A stretch of 22,593 bases of DNA from NCBI GenBank assembly GCA_937934705.1, contig CALGYY010000289.1, positions 1 to 22,593 of the forward strand. The letters run 5' to 3'. The position numbers and the translations under genes are program-made. Positions 16,016-22,593 of the stretch are shown here, in pieces. Within the stretch, counting starts at the first letter, position 1. The number at the start of each line of letters is the position of its first letter. This stretch comes from an uncultured Bacteroidota bacterium. GTDB taxonomy: Bacteria > Bacteroidota > Bacteroidia > Bacteroidales > CAIWKO01. The notes beneath the pieces were generated by a model. It made no database searches. It saw nothing but the letters and a program-made list of their open reading frames with translations, and was not told the DNA's origin.

Positions 16016-16044
16016 AAGCTTTTCCTTCGGGAAGAGCTTTTTTT
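16016..16044 (+). terminator. UUCG-loop terminator ending the rpmG-DUF4295 transcript
   Basis: AAGCTTTTCC (16016-16025), TTCG loop and GGAAGAGCTT (16030-16039) form a 10-bp stem with one G-U pair, followed by seven T (16038-16044). The very stable UUCG tetraloop and T run mark a strong terminator. It separates ribosomal-protein expression from ftsY. Confidence 0.88.
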
Positions 16045-16055
16045 GTTGTTCCTTC

Positions 16056-16063
16056 TATCTTTG
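16056..16063 (+). promoter_or_regulatory. -7 promoter box of ftsY-rimO
   Basis: TATCTTTG matches TAnnTTTG exactly, beginning 12 bases after the preceding T run and ending 19 bases before the ftsY ATG at 16083. A TTTG exists at 16042-16045 but is too close to be a normal -33 element. Confidence 0.55.
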
Positions 16064-16082
16064 CAAATCATAAGAGCTGATT

Positions 16083-17036
16083 ATGGGAATATTCGGGATA
16101 TTTTCAAAGGAAAAAAAGGAAAGCCTCGATAAGGGTCTTTCCAAAACCAAGGAATCATTATTCTCCCGTTTGGGCAGGGTGCTCACCGGCAGATCGAAAG
16201 TGGATGCCGAAGTGCTGGATGAATTGGAGGAGATTCTGATTCAATCTGATGTCGGCGTCAGCACTACGATCAGAATCATTGAAAGGATTGAAAAGAGGGT
16301 ATCGAGGGAGAAATATACGGGAACAGAGGAACTGAATCACATACTGAAAGAGGAAATTGCCTCCCTCCTGCAGGAGAATAACACCGGTGATGCGGAGGAG
16401 TTTGACCTTCCCGCCGGGGTGAAACCTTACGTGATCATGGTGGTGGGGGTGAATGGTGTGGGTAAAACCACAACTATAGGTAAGCTGGCCTGGCAATTCA
16501 GCAAGGCAGGGAAATCGGTATTGCTGGGTGCCGCGGATACCTTCCGCGCTGCAGCAGTGGAGCAGCTCAAAATATGGTCGCAACGAGCCGGTGTTCCTAT
16601 GGTCAGTCAGGGTATGGGCGCTGATCCCGCATCAGTGGCCTATGATACTGTAAACCAGGCCAGAGCGCAGCAGGCGGATGTCGTGATCATTGATACCGCG
16701 GGCCGTTTGCACAATAAGATCAACCTGATGAATGAGCTTTCAAAGATCAAAAAAGTCATGGGCAAGATCATCCCCGAAGCCCCTCACGAGGTCTTACTGG
16801 TGCTGGATGCTTCCACGGGACAAAATGCCATTGAGCAGGCCACCCAGTTCACCGCAGCCACAGAAGTTACGGCACTTGCGCTGACCAAACTCGACGGAAC
16901 CGCCAAAGGGGGCGTGGTGATCGGTATTTCCGACCAGTTCAAAATCCCCGTCAAGTACATCGGGGTGGGTGAGAAAATGGAAGACCTGCAACTCTTCAAC
17001 CGCAATGAATTCGTGGATTCACTTTTCAGGTCCTGA
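16083..17036 (+). CDS. ftsY: Signal recognition particle receptor FtsY
   Basis: The product has 317 residues. FtsY docks SRP-ribosome complexes at the inner membrane through a GTP-dependent NG-domain heterodimer with Ffh. The short N domain (about 15-105) is followed by the G domain: GVNGVGKTT (122-130), DTFRAAAVEQL (152-162), DTAGR (204-208), TKLD (268-271) and the C-terminal GVGEKMEDLQLF closing motif. The acidic A domain of E. coli FtsY is missing, leaving a basic amphipathic N-terminus (KEKKESLDKGLSKTKESLFSRL) for membrane contact, as usual in Bacteroidota. rimO follows after 23 bases. Confidence 0.97.
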   Translation: MGIFGIFSKEKKESLDKGLSKTKESLFSRLGRVLTGRSKVDAEVLDELEEILIQSDVGVSTTIRIIERIEKRVSREKYTGTEELNHILKEEIASLLQENNTGDAEEFDLPAGVKPYVIMVVGVNGVGKTTTIGKLAWQFSKAGKSVLLGAADTFRAAAVEQLKIWSQRAGVPMVSQGMGADPASVAYDTVNQARAQQADVVIIDTAGRLHNKINLMNELSKIKKVMGKIIPEAPHEVLLVLDASTGQNAIEQATQFTAATEVTALALTKLDGTAKGGVVIGISDQFKIPVKYIGVGEKMEDLQLFNRNEFVDSLFRS

Positions 17037-17059
17037 TCTCCTGAAACACTTTCCTCCAC

Positions 17060-18352
17060 ATGCATAGCCTCAATATCATCACCCTCGGCTGCTCCAAGAA
17101 CACCGTCGATTCCGAAGTACTGGCCGCAGCAGTGGCAAAAGGCGATGTCAGGGTTTATTTTGAGACGAAAAGGAAAACCGACGCTGTCCTCATCAATACC
17201 TGCGGCTTTATCGGGGATGCCAAAAGAGAGTCGGTCGAAACCGTATTGCATTGGCTTCAGATGAAAGAGCAGGGGCAGGTGAGCTTTGTTTTCGTGATGG
17301 GCTGCCTCGTTGAACGCTATGCACGCGAGCTTCGTGAAGAAATGCCAGCAGTGGATGGTTTTTTCGGTCTCAACGACTATAATAAAGTCTTCCGTGCAAT
17401 GAAGCTGAGCCCTTCATCAGTCCGGGATCATAATCGCTTACTCAGTACCCCTGACCATTACGCTTATCTGAAGATATCGGAAGGCTGCGACCGGCGATGT
17501 TCTTTCTGTGCGATACCCATGATCCGCGGTAAACACCGCTCCCGGACGATGAAATCGCTGATGGATGAGGCGAAAATGCTGGCAGAACGCGGTGTCAGAG
17601 AGCTCAATCTGATCGCGCAGGATACCACTATGTATGGACTTGACCTTTACGGGAAAAGAGAACTTCCCCGCCTTTTAGACAATCTGGCGCAATCAGGCCT
17701 CTTCGAATGGATCAGGCTGCATTACGCTTACCCCGCCGGATTTCCTGCGGGAATCCTGAAGCTGATGAGGGATCATCCGTCGGTCTGCAGGTATATAGAT
17801 ATTCCACTTCAACATATCTCAGATCCTTTGCTGAAATCAATGAAAAGGGGGTTGAACGCCGTGAAAACACGGCTTTTGCTTGAGCGCATCCGCAAGGAAG
17901 TTCCCGGTGTGGCCATCAGAACGGCATTCATCGTGGGCTACCCTGGAGAAACCCGGGCGCATTTTAATGAATTGCTGCGCTTTGTTGAAGAGCAGCGTTT
18001 CGACCGGGCAGGAGTATTCACATACTCTCCTGAAGAAGGTACTTCAGCATTCCGCCTCGGAGAAACGGTTTCTGAAAGGACAAAGTCTTCCAGGGCAGCA
18101 GAACTCATGAGTCTTCAGCAGGAGATCAGCGAATCACTGAATCAGCAAAAGGTCGGACAAATCATGAAAGTCATCATCGACCGCAAAGAGGGTGAATTTA
18201 TGATCGGCCGCACTGAGTTTGATTCTCCGGAGGTTGATCAGGAAGTTTTGCTTAGTCCTGCCGGTGGTATCAAAACAGGAACATTCTGCCAGGTCGAAAT
18301 TACAGACGCTGGTGCTTTTGACCTATACGGGAGTCTTGTATCCGGGGTGTAG
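17060..18352 (+). CDS. rimO: Ribosomal protein uS12 methylthiotransferase RimO
   Basis: The product has 430 residues. RimO is a radical SAM enzyme that adds a methylthio group to a conserved aspartate of ribosomal protein uS12. The N-terminal UPF0004 domain carries cluster cysteines C11 (GCSKN), C48 (NTCGFI) and C82 (GCLVERY). The radical SAM motif is C143, C147 and C150 (CDRRCSFC). A TRAM domain closes the protein (about 360-430). The GCSKNTVDSE and LRLHYAYP-like (IRLHYAYP) segments separate it from MiaB. It lies downstream of ftsY in the same operon and converges on uvrA across an 82-base gap in which I see no clear hairpin. Confidence 0.96.
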   Translation: MHSLNIITLGCSKNTVDSEVLAAAVAKGDVRVYFETKRKTDAVLINTCGFIGDAKRESVETVLHWLQMKEQGQVSFVFVMGCLVERYARELREEMPAVDGFFGLNDYNKVFRAMKLSPSSVRDHNRLLSTPDHYAYLKISEGCDRRCSFCAIPMIRGKHRSRTMKSLMDEAKMLAERGVRELNLIAQDTTMYGLDLYGKRELPRLLDNLAQSGLFEWIRLHYAYPAGFPAGILKLMRDHPSVCRYIDIPLQHISDPLLKSMKRGLNAVKTRLLLERIRKEVPGVAIRTAFIVGYPGETRAHFNELLRFVEEQRFDRAGVFTYSPEEGTSAFRLGETVSERTKSSRAAELMSLQQEISESLNQQKVGQIMKVIIDRKEGEFMIGRTEFDSPEVDQEVLLSPAGGIKTGTFCQVEITDAGAFDLYGSLVSGV

Positions 18353-18434
18353 TCTTCGCGTACATAGAAGTCAAACACTGACCTGTCCTCTGAAGAATCC
18401 TGCTGCCGTTGTTAATGCTCTTTTTCTTCAGGTA

Positions 18435-21254
18435 TTATTCCGCACCTCTCAGTTGTGATAAGTATTTCCCGGTAAAGGATGCCTTGCATTTTACCAAATC
18501 TTCCGGGGTCCCCGCGAAAACCAGATTTCCGCCTTTTTCTCCGCCTTCCGGTCCGAGGTCGATGACCCAATCTGCACATTTGATCATGTGGGGATTGTGC
18601 TCGATCACGATCACCGAGTGGCGGTTCGCGATGAGGGCTTCGAGCGCCCGGTAGAGCTTCAGGATGTCATGCACGTGCAAACCCGTTGTGGGCTCATCAA
18701 AAATGAACAGGGCAGGGGATTCGGAGGAGCCCCTGGTCAGAAAGGACGCCAGCTTCAGTCGCTGGGCTTCACCTCCTGAAAGGGTACTGGACGATTGTCC
18801 CATCTTCACGTAATCCAGTCCGACATCCGCAAGTGGCTGCAGCCTTTCGCAGATCCGCCTCTCCGTGCCGGTCTTCTGCGGATTGTCACCGAAAAAGGTG
18901 ATGGCTTCCGCAATGGTCATATCAAGCAAGCTGGTAATGTTCTCTCCCCGGTATTTCACATCAAGGACTTCATCTTTGAAGCGTTTGCCGCCGCAACTCT
19001 CACATACCAGGCTGATATCGGCCATGAACTGCATTTCAATCTTTACGAAACCATCTCCCTGACAGGCCTCGCAGCGTCCGCCTTCTGTATTGAAGGAGAA
19101 ATACCCGGGTTTGTATCCCCTGACCTTTGATAGCTGCTGATCGGCAAAGAGGGCCCGGATCTCATCATAGGCCTTTACATAAGTCACGGGATTGGAACGT
19201 GAGGACCGGCCGATCGGGTTCTGGTCGATGAGCTCCACCCCCGATATCCTTCGGTAATCCCCTTCCAGCCCGGAAAATTTCCCTGTCTTTTCCTGTCCCC
19301 CTCCGTAAATTTTCTTCAGGGCATCGCTGAGGATCTTCTTTACCAGCGAAGTCTTCCCGCTGCCCGAAACACCGGTCACCACTGTGAATGTATTCAGGGG
19401 AAACTGCACATCAATGCCTTTGAGGTTGTTTTCCCTGGCTCCTTTTACTTCGATGAATTCCTTCCACTTTCTTCTCTTTTCAGGCAGGGGTATGCTCATC
19501 TTTCCCGAAAGATATTGACCTGTAATGCTCACGGGCTGCTTCATGATTTCTTCGGGCTTTCCGATAGCCACCAGTTCACCGCCTCCGCGCCCTGCCTTCG
19601 GGCCGATGTCAATTACGGTGTCGGCAGCACGGATGATGTCTTCATCATGCTCCACCACGATCACTGTATTTCCCAGATCCCGGAGTCGTTTCAGCACCCT
19701 GATCAGACGTTCCGTGTCACGCGGATGCAAGCCCACCGAAGGCTCGTCAAGGATATACAGTGAGCCCACCAGGCTGCTGCCCAAAGCGGTGGCCAGGTTG
19801 ATGCGCTGGGATTCCCCGCCGGATAAAGTGTTGGATGCCCTGTTCAGGGTCAGGTAACCCAGCCCGACCGAGCTCAGGTACTGCAGGCGGTTGACGATCT
19901 CAGGCAAAAGTCGCTTGGTCAATGCCTGGCTATGACCGTCAAGCCGGAGATTGCTGAAGAATGTCAGACATTCGTCCACCGGCATCAGCAGCAGATCGAT
20001 GATGGAGCGCCCGCCCACCCTGACATAAGCGGCATCTTTACGCAAACGGGTGCCCTGGCACTCATGGCAAACGGTCTTGCCCCGGTAACGCGAAAGCATC
20101 ACACGGTATTGAATCTTGAATGACTGCTCCTCAACAAATGCGAAGAAGTCGTTCAATCCGTGGAAATATTCATTACCGGTCCACAAAAGTCTCCGCTGCT
20201 CATCACTCAGATCGTGAAAGGGCTTGTGAACCGGGAAGTCGAATTTGTAGGCATTCATCAGCAGGGCATCTTTCCATTCGCCCATCTTTTCCCCTTTCCA
20301 GCAGGCAATCGCTTCCTGGTAAACTGAAAGTTTCTTATCGGGAACCACCAGATCTTCATCAATACCGATGATGGTGCCGAACCCTTCGCAGGTCTTGCAT
20401 GCACCGTAAGGATTGTTGAAGGTGAAAAGGTTCACCGATGGCTCTTCAAATTGTATCCCGTCGGCTTCAAAACGGTTTGAAAACTCATGGATATGCTTCT
20501 GTTCACCTTCGCCGCAGATCAGAATGCAACTGCCGTCGCCCTCATAAAAAGCCGTCTGCACCGAATCTGCCAGCCTGCTGCGCTGACTTTCGTCTCCCGC
20601 TTGAATACTCAATCGGTCGATCACCAGTCGGAAGCCCTTATTCAGTTGCCCTTTCAGTTTTGCGGGAATGTCATCCATCAGGTACAATTCCCCTTTGATC
20701 TCAATCCGTGAATATCCCTGCTGCTGCAGGATGCCCAGGTGCTCTTCGGCCGTCCGCCCGTTTCTGTGAATCACCGGACTGCAAAGAATCACACGGGTAC
20801 CGGAAGCGAGATTCAGGGCATGATCCACCACATCACTTACACTATGCCGCTTTACCTCCTCCCCGCTAACAGGCGAAAAGGTGCGGCCTGCCCTTGCGAA
20901 AAGCAGTTTCAGGTAGTCGTATATTTCAGTGGAGGTCCCGACCGTACTTCTTGGATTGTGCGTCTTAACCTTTTGTTCAATGGCGATAGCCGGAGCAATG
21001 CCCGTGATGGAATCCACTTCCGGTTTTGACATCCGCCCGAGGAACTGGCGGGCGTATGAGCTCAGACTTTCAACATAACGTCTCTGACCCTCAGCATATA
21101 AGGTGTCGAAAGCCAGGGATGACTTCCCGGATCCCGACAAACCGGTGATGACCACCAGCTCATTGTGAGGAATATCCACCGAGAGATTCCTGAGGTTATG
21201 AACCCTGGCACCCCTGATCGAGATGACTTTTTGCCCTTTTGATTGCTGACCCAC
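18435..21254 (-). CDS. uvrA: UvrABC system damage-recognition ATPase UvrA
   Basis: The product has 939 residues, full family length. UvrA dimers scan DNA for bulky lesions and load UvrB. Two ABC ATPase modules are complete: Walker A GLSGSGKSS (38-46) and GVSGSGKTS (near 628), with signatures LSGGESQRINLA and LSGGEAQRLKLA each followed by an ILDEP / IFDEP Walker B. Zinc-binding cysteine pairs are seen at CKTCEGFG, CHECQGTR, and the CEAC...CESC finger that contacts DNA. The start is GTG at 21254, giving MGQQSKGQKVISIRGARVHN; no in-frame ATG lies between it and the family's conserved N-terminus. It is divergent from the sigma-factor gene. Confidence 0.97.
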   Translation of the reverse strand: MGQQSKGQKVISIRGARVHNLRNLSVDIPHNELVVITGLSGSGKSSLAFDTLYAEGQRRYVESLSSYARQFLGRMSKPEVDSITGIAPAIAIEQKVKTHNPRSTVGTSTEIYDYLKLLFARAGRTFSPVSGEEVKRHSVSDVVDHALNLASGTRVILCSPVIHRNGRTAEEHLGILQQQGYSRIEIKGELYLMDDIPAKLKGQLNKGFRLVIDRLSIQAGDESQRSRLADSVQTAFYEGDGSCILICGEGEQKHIHEFSNRFEADGIQFEEPSVNLFTFNNPYGACKTCEGFGTIIGIDEDLVVPDKKLSVYQEAIACWKGEKMGEWKDALLMNAYKFDFPVHKPFHDLSDEQRRLLWTGNEYFHGLNDFFAFVEEQSFKIQYRVMLSRYRGKTVCHECQGTRLRKDAAYVRVGGRSIIDLLLMPVDECLTFFSNLRLDGHSQALTKRLLPEIVNRLQYLSSVGLGYLTLNRASNTLSGGESQRINLATALGSSLVGSLYILDEPSVGLHPRDTERLIRVLKRLRDLGNTVIVVEHDEDIIRAADTVIDIGPKAGRGGGELVAIGKPEEIMKQPVSITGQYLSGKMSIPLPEKRRKWKEFIEVKGARENNLKGIDVQFPLNTFTVVTGVSGSGKTSLVKKILSDALKKIYGGGQEKTGKFSGLEGDYRRISGVELIDQNPIGRSSRSNPVTYVKAYDEIRALFADQQLSKVRGYKPGYFSFNTEGGRCEACQGDGFVKIEMQFMADISLVCESCGGKRFKDEVLDVKYRGENITSLLDMTIAEAITFFGDNPQKTGTERRICERLQPLADVGLDYVKMGQSSSTLSGGEAQRLKLASFLTRGSSESPALFIFDEPTTGLHVHDILKLYRALEALIANRHSVIVIEHNPHMIKCADWVIDLGPEGGEKGGNLVFAGTPEDLVKCKASFTGKYLSQLRGAE

Positions 21255-21380
21255 CGATATCTCCCGGATTTTTACTAAAAAGTGTTAAAAATGATATATG
21301 CGCCTGTATTGATAAATAACTGTATGTCAAATATTAAGACAGTATTTCAACTTTTGCGTGTGCAAAATTATGAATAAATA

Positions 21381-21412
21381 TTTGGCTGGAGGCTGATCTT
21401 GATGTATATTTG
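21381..21412 (+). promoter_or_regulatory. Bacteroidota-type promoter of the sigma-factor gene
   Basis: TTTG (21381-21384), a 20-base spacer and TATATTTG (21405-21412) form an almost ideal -33/-7 pair. The likely start of transcription is a few bases past 21412, which leaves a leader of about 120 bases before the ATG at 21542. The rest of the 287-base divergent gap with uvrA holds no gene. Confidence 0.68.
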
Positions 21413-21421
21413 CATGTTCGG

Positions 21422-21445
21422 AGGGCAATATTGGGTTGCCCTTTT
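21422..21445 (+). promoter_or_regulatory. 5'-end hairpin in the sigma-factor leader
   Basis: AGGGCAA (21422-21428) pairs with TTGCCCT (21436-21442), a 7-bp stem with a 7-base loop, followed by a short T run to 21445. It would lie within the first few dozen bases of the transcript. It could be a 5' stabilising structure or a weak attenuator; the short T run argues against efficient termination. Confidence 0.45.
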
Positions 21446-21541
21446 ACGTTCAAAACTTCTGATCAACTTACAAAAAAATTAAGGAGGAGACTATCGGGTA
21501 AACACATACCTTTCAGCATAAACCTAAAAGCGGGAGGTCAT

Positions 21542-22129
21542 ATGTCAGCTCAATTAACAAGCGATCAGGCGTTAATTGACAGCTATCTCGACGGTCATCA
21601 CTCGAGTCTTGAAAAGTTGATCCAGCGTCACAAAAAGCGGGTCTTTTCCTACATTCTTATGGTCGTCAGGGATCATCACCTGGCGGAGGATATTTTTCAG
21701 GACACCTTCATCAAGGTTATCAATACGCTGCGTTCCGGGGCTTACAAGGAGGAAGGCAAATTCATCCAGTGGGTGATGCGTATTGCACACAATCTCATTA
21801 TCGATCACTTCCGGAAATCGCGGAGGATCCCTACCGTTGAAAATGACGACAATTACGACATTTTCGACAATCTGAAGGTTTTCGACAGCAATGTGGAAGA
21901 CCGGATGGTACTTGACCAGATCCATCAGGATGTCAGGTCATTGATTGATTTTCTTCCTCCTGAGCAGAGGGATGTGGTTATGATGCGGCATTATGGCGAC
22001 ATGAGTTTCAAGGATATTGCCGAGGAAACCAATGTCAGCATCAACACGGCCCTGGGCCGTATGCGCTACGCGCTGATCAATCTCCGCAAGCTGATCGAAC
22101 AGAAAGAGATCATGCTGACCATCACCTGA
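21542..22129 (+). CDS. RNA polymerase sigma factor, sigma-70 family (ECF-type)
   Basis: The product has 195 residues from ATG at 21542 (MSAQLTSDQALIDSYLDG). Region 2 (about 24-92) shows FSYILMVVRDHHLAEDIFQDTFIKV and the core-binding/-10 helix GKFIQWVMRIAHNLIIDHFRK. Region 4 (about 138-188) has LPPEQRDVVMMRHYGDMSFKDIAE and the helix-turn-helix VSINTALGRMRYALINLRK. Regions 1.1 and 3 are absent, as in ECF sigmas. An open upstream extension to 21410 is rejected because it spans the promoter region. Unusually for this phylum, GGAGG lies just before the ATG. A strong terminator follows, then an 89-residue acidic protein. Confidence 0.93.
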   Translation: MSAQLTSDQALIDSYLDGHHSSLEKLIQRHKKRVFSYILMVVRDHHLAEDIFQDTFIKVINTLRSGAYKEEGKFIQWVMRIAHNLIIDHFRKSRRIPTVENDDNYDIFDNLKVFDSNVEDRMVLDQIHQDVRSLIDFLPPEQRDVVMMRHYGDMSFKDIAEETNVSINTALGRMRYALINLRKLIEQKEIMLTIT

Positions 22130-22153
22130 GGATTTTTTCAGGGTGCATTGTAC

Positions 22154-22198
22154 AATAAATTCACACTAAGGCCGTTCTTAGTGTGAATTTATTTTATT
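22154..22198 (+). terminator. Terminator with a 17-bp perfect stem after the sigma-factor gene
   Basis: The arms 22154-22170 and 22177-22193 (core TTCACACTAAG and its complement) are perfectly complementary over 17 bp with a GCCGTT loop. The distal side runs into the T-rich TTTATTTTATT. The stem is AU-rich except in the middle. It starts 24 bases after the sigma stop and 23 bases before the next ATG. Confidence 0.8.
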
Positions 22199-22215
22199 AA
22201 CCTTTCATTCTGCCT

Positions 22216-22485
22216 ATGCCAAAAACCCTTACACCTGAAAACCTTGTTCTTTTTGTGTATGATGAAATCAGCGATCCTGAAATGCGGGATGAGTTGAAAA
22301 CCGCGATACGGTGCGACAATGATCTTTACGATGAATACTGCCAGATGCAGGAAACCCGTGAAATGATCGAACAAACGGCCGCTCTCCCATCGCAGCAGAG
22401 TATCAACAGAATCCTCAGTTATTCAAAAGCGCTGAAAGTGGTTCACACAAGCGACCACCACACAATAGGACTGGTAATGAATTAA
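22216..22485 (+). CDS. Small acidic protein downstream of the sigma factor (possible anti-sigma-like regulator)
   Basis: The product has 89 residues: MPKTLTPENLVLFVYDEISD, followed by PEMRDELKTAIRCDNDLYDEYCQMQETREMIEQ and PSQQSINRILSYSKAL. It has no signal peptide or membrane segment. The opening (LxxENLVLFVYDEISDPEMRDELKTAI...) resembles the helical start of anti-sigma factors (a 'LYDELSPEE' type segment) but lacks the HxxxCxxC zinc site. Its location directly after the sigma gene makes a regulatory partnership plausible; this is inference from position and weak sequence character. The terminator between them suggests it is made at a lower level or from its own promoter. Confidence 0.75.
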   Translation: MPKTLTPENLVLFVYDEISDPEMRDELKTAIRCDNDLYDEYCQMQETREMIEQTAALPSQQSINRILSYSKALKVVHTSDHHTIGLVMN

Positions 22486-22523
22486 AAAAAGAGGCTGTCA
22501 GTTACGACGGCCTCTTTTTTTTT
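22484..22523. terminator. Bidirectional terminator between convergent genes
   Basis: Seven A (22484-22490), a 9-bp stem GAGGCTGTC/GACGGCCTC with one G-U pair around the loop AGTTAC, then nine T (22515-22523). The A run on one side and the T run on the other let it stop transcription from the 89-residue gene (plus) and from the gene entering from the right (minus). Confidence 0.88.
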
Positions 22524-22538
22524 ATGAGTACCGGGAAA

Positions 22539-22593
22539 TTACTTACTGCACACCATTTTCTTCGTTTCAATCACCTTGCCGTCAACGATCAGG
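22539..22593 (-). CDS. C-terminal end of a probable T9SS-secreted protein (cut by window edge)
   Basis: Only the last 17 residues are present, LIVDGKVIETKKMVCSK, before the TAA stop at 22539-22541. The pattern of a strand, DGK turn and TKK-hydrophobic end resembles the terminus of T9SS type A sorting domains, as in the two complete cargo proteins in this window (KTITKKLVIDR, ESTSQKFVLTR). Too little is visible to name the protein. The presence of a coding end is supported by the bidirectional terminator 15 bases beyond the stop. Confidence 0.5.
   Translation of the reverse strand, partial: LIVDGKVIETKKMVCSK

Noticed and set aside
21414..21482. Possible 22-codon upstream reading frame (MFGGQYWVALL...) in the sigma leader.
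   Set aside because: Its ATG lies within a few bases of the -7 box, so it is probably at or before the transcription start; no supporting signal was seen.
21410..21541. Extension of the sigma factor by 44 residues.
   Set aside because: It begins within the -7 promoter box, and the added residues do not resemble sigma regions; ATG at 21542 has a close upstream GGAGG.
1..22593. CRISPR arrays, tRNA or rRNA genes, insertion sequences, toxin-antitoxin or defence genes.
   Set aside because: No regularly spaced repeats, tRNA-like cloverleaf or transposase and defence motifs were seen on reading both strands.

Overview
The window looks like a chromosomal segment of a member of the Bacteroidota, probably Bacteroidales or a close relative. 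The evidence is internal. Two complete proteins, and probably one cut by the right edge, end in type IX secretion (T9SS) type A sorting domains. At least seven start regions carry the Bacteroidota -7 box TAnnTTTG or a one-mismatch version, three of them with an upstream TTTG 19-20 bases away. A bL33 / DUF4295 / ftsY / rimO gene order is also present. Genes are closely packed, no gap exceeds 300 bases, and most of the content is housekeeping. I saw no tRNA, rRNA, CRISPR array, transposase or phage gene.

Left part (1-8583, all minus strand): the start of rmuC (cut by the left edge); a membrane-anchored calcineurin-like phosphoesterase; two secreted T9SS cargo proteins (a four-repeat fibronectin-III-like protein and a 941-residue Asp-box/BNR beta-propeller protein) separated by a hairpin; lipA behind a secreted protein of unknown function in one operon; and two tandem very small lipoproteins of 42 and 39 residues. 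The smaller one was found by hand translation.

Middle (8730-15455): ung and a two-part Omp85-like outer-membrane protein on the plus strand, converging tail-to-tail with zero spacing on a UbiD-family decarboxylase (minus). Divergent from that is the thiol peroxidase tpx (plus), with a clean terminator, facing a TSUP-type permease and the tyrosine recombinase xerD (minus).

Right part (15637-22593): a translation and protein-targeting block on the plus strand, made of rpmG (bL33), a 51-residue DUF4295 protein, a UUCG-loop terminator, then ftsY with its own -7 box and rimO. uvrA (minus) is divergent from a sigma-70/ECF-type sigma factor with a long leader. A 17-bp-stem terminator separates the sigma factor from an 89-residue acidic protein that could be its regulator. 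A bidirectional terminator then separates this from the C-terminal tail of another probable secreted protein.

No large undescribed multi-gene system is evident. The points most worth a second look are the tandem micro-lipoproteins, the sigma factor with its leader and small downstream partner, the terminator that overlaps the next gene's start, and the compact Omp85 protein.
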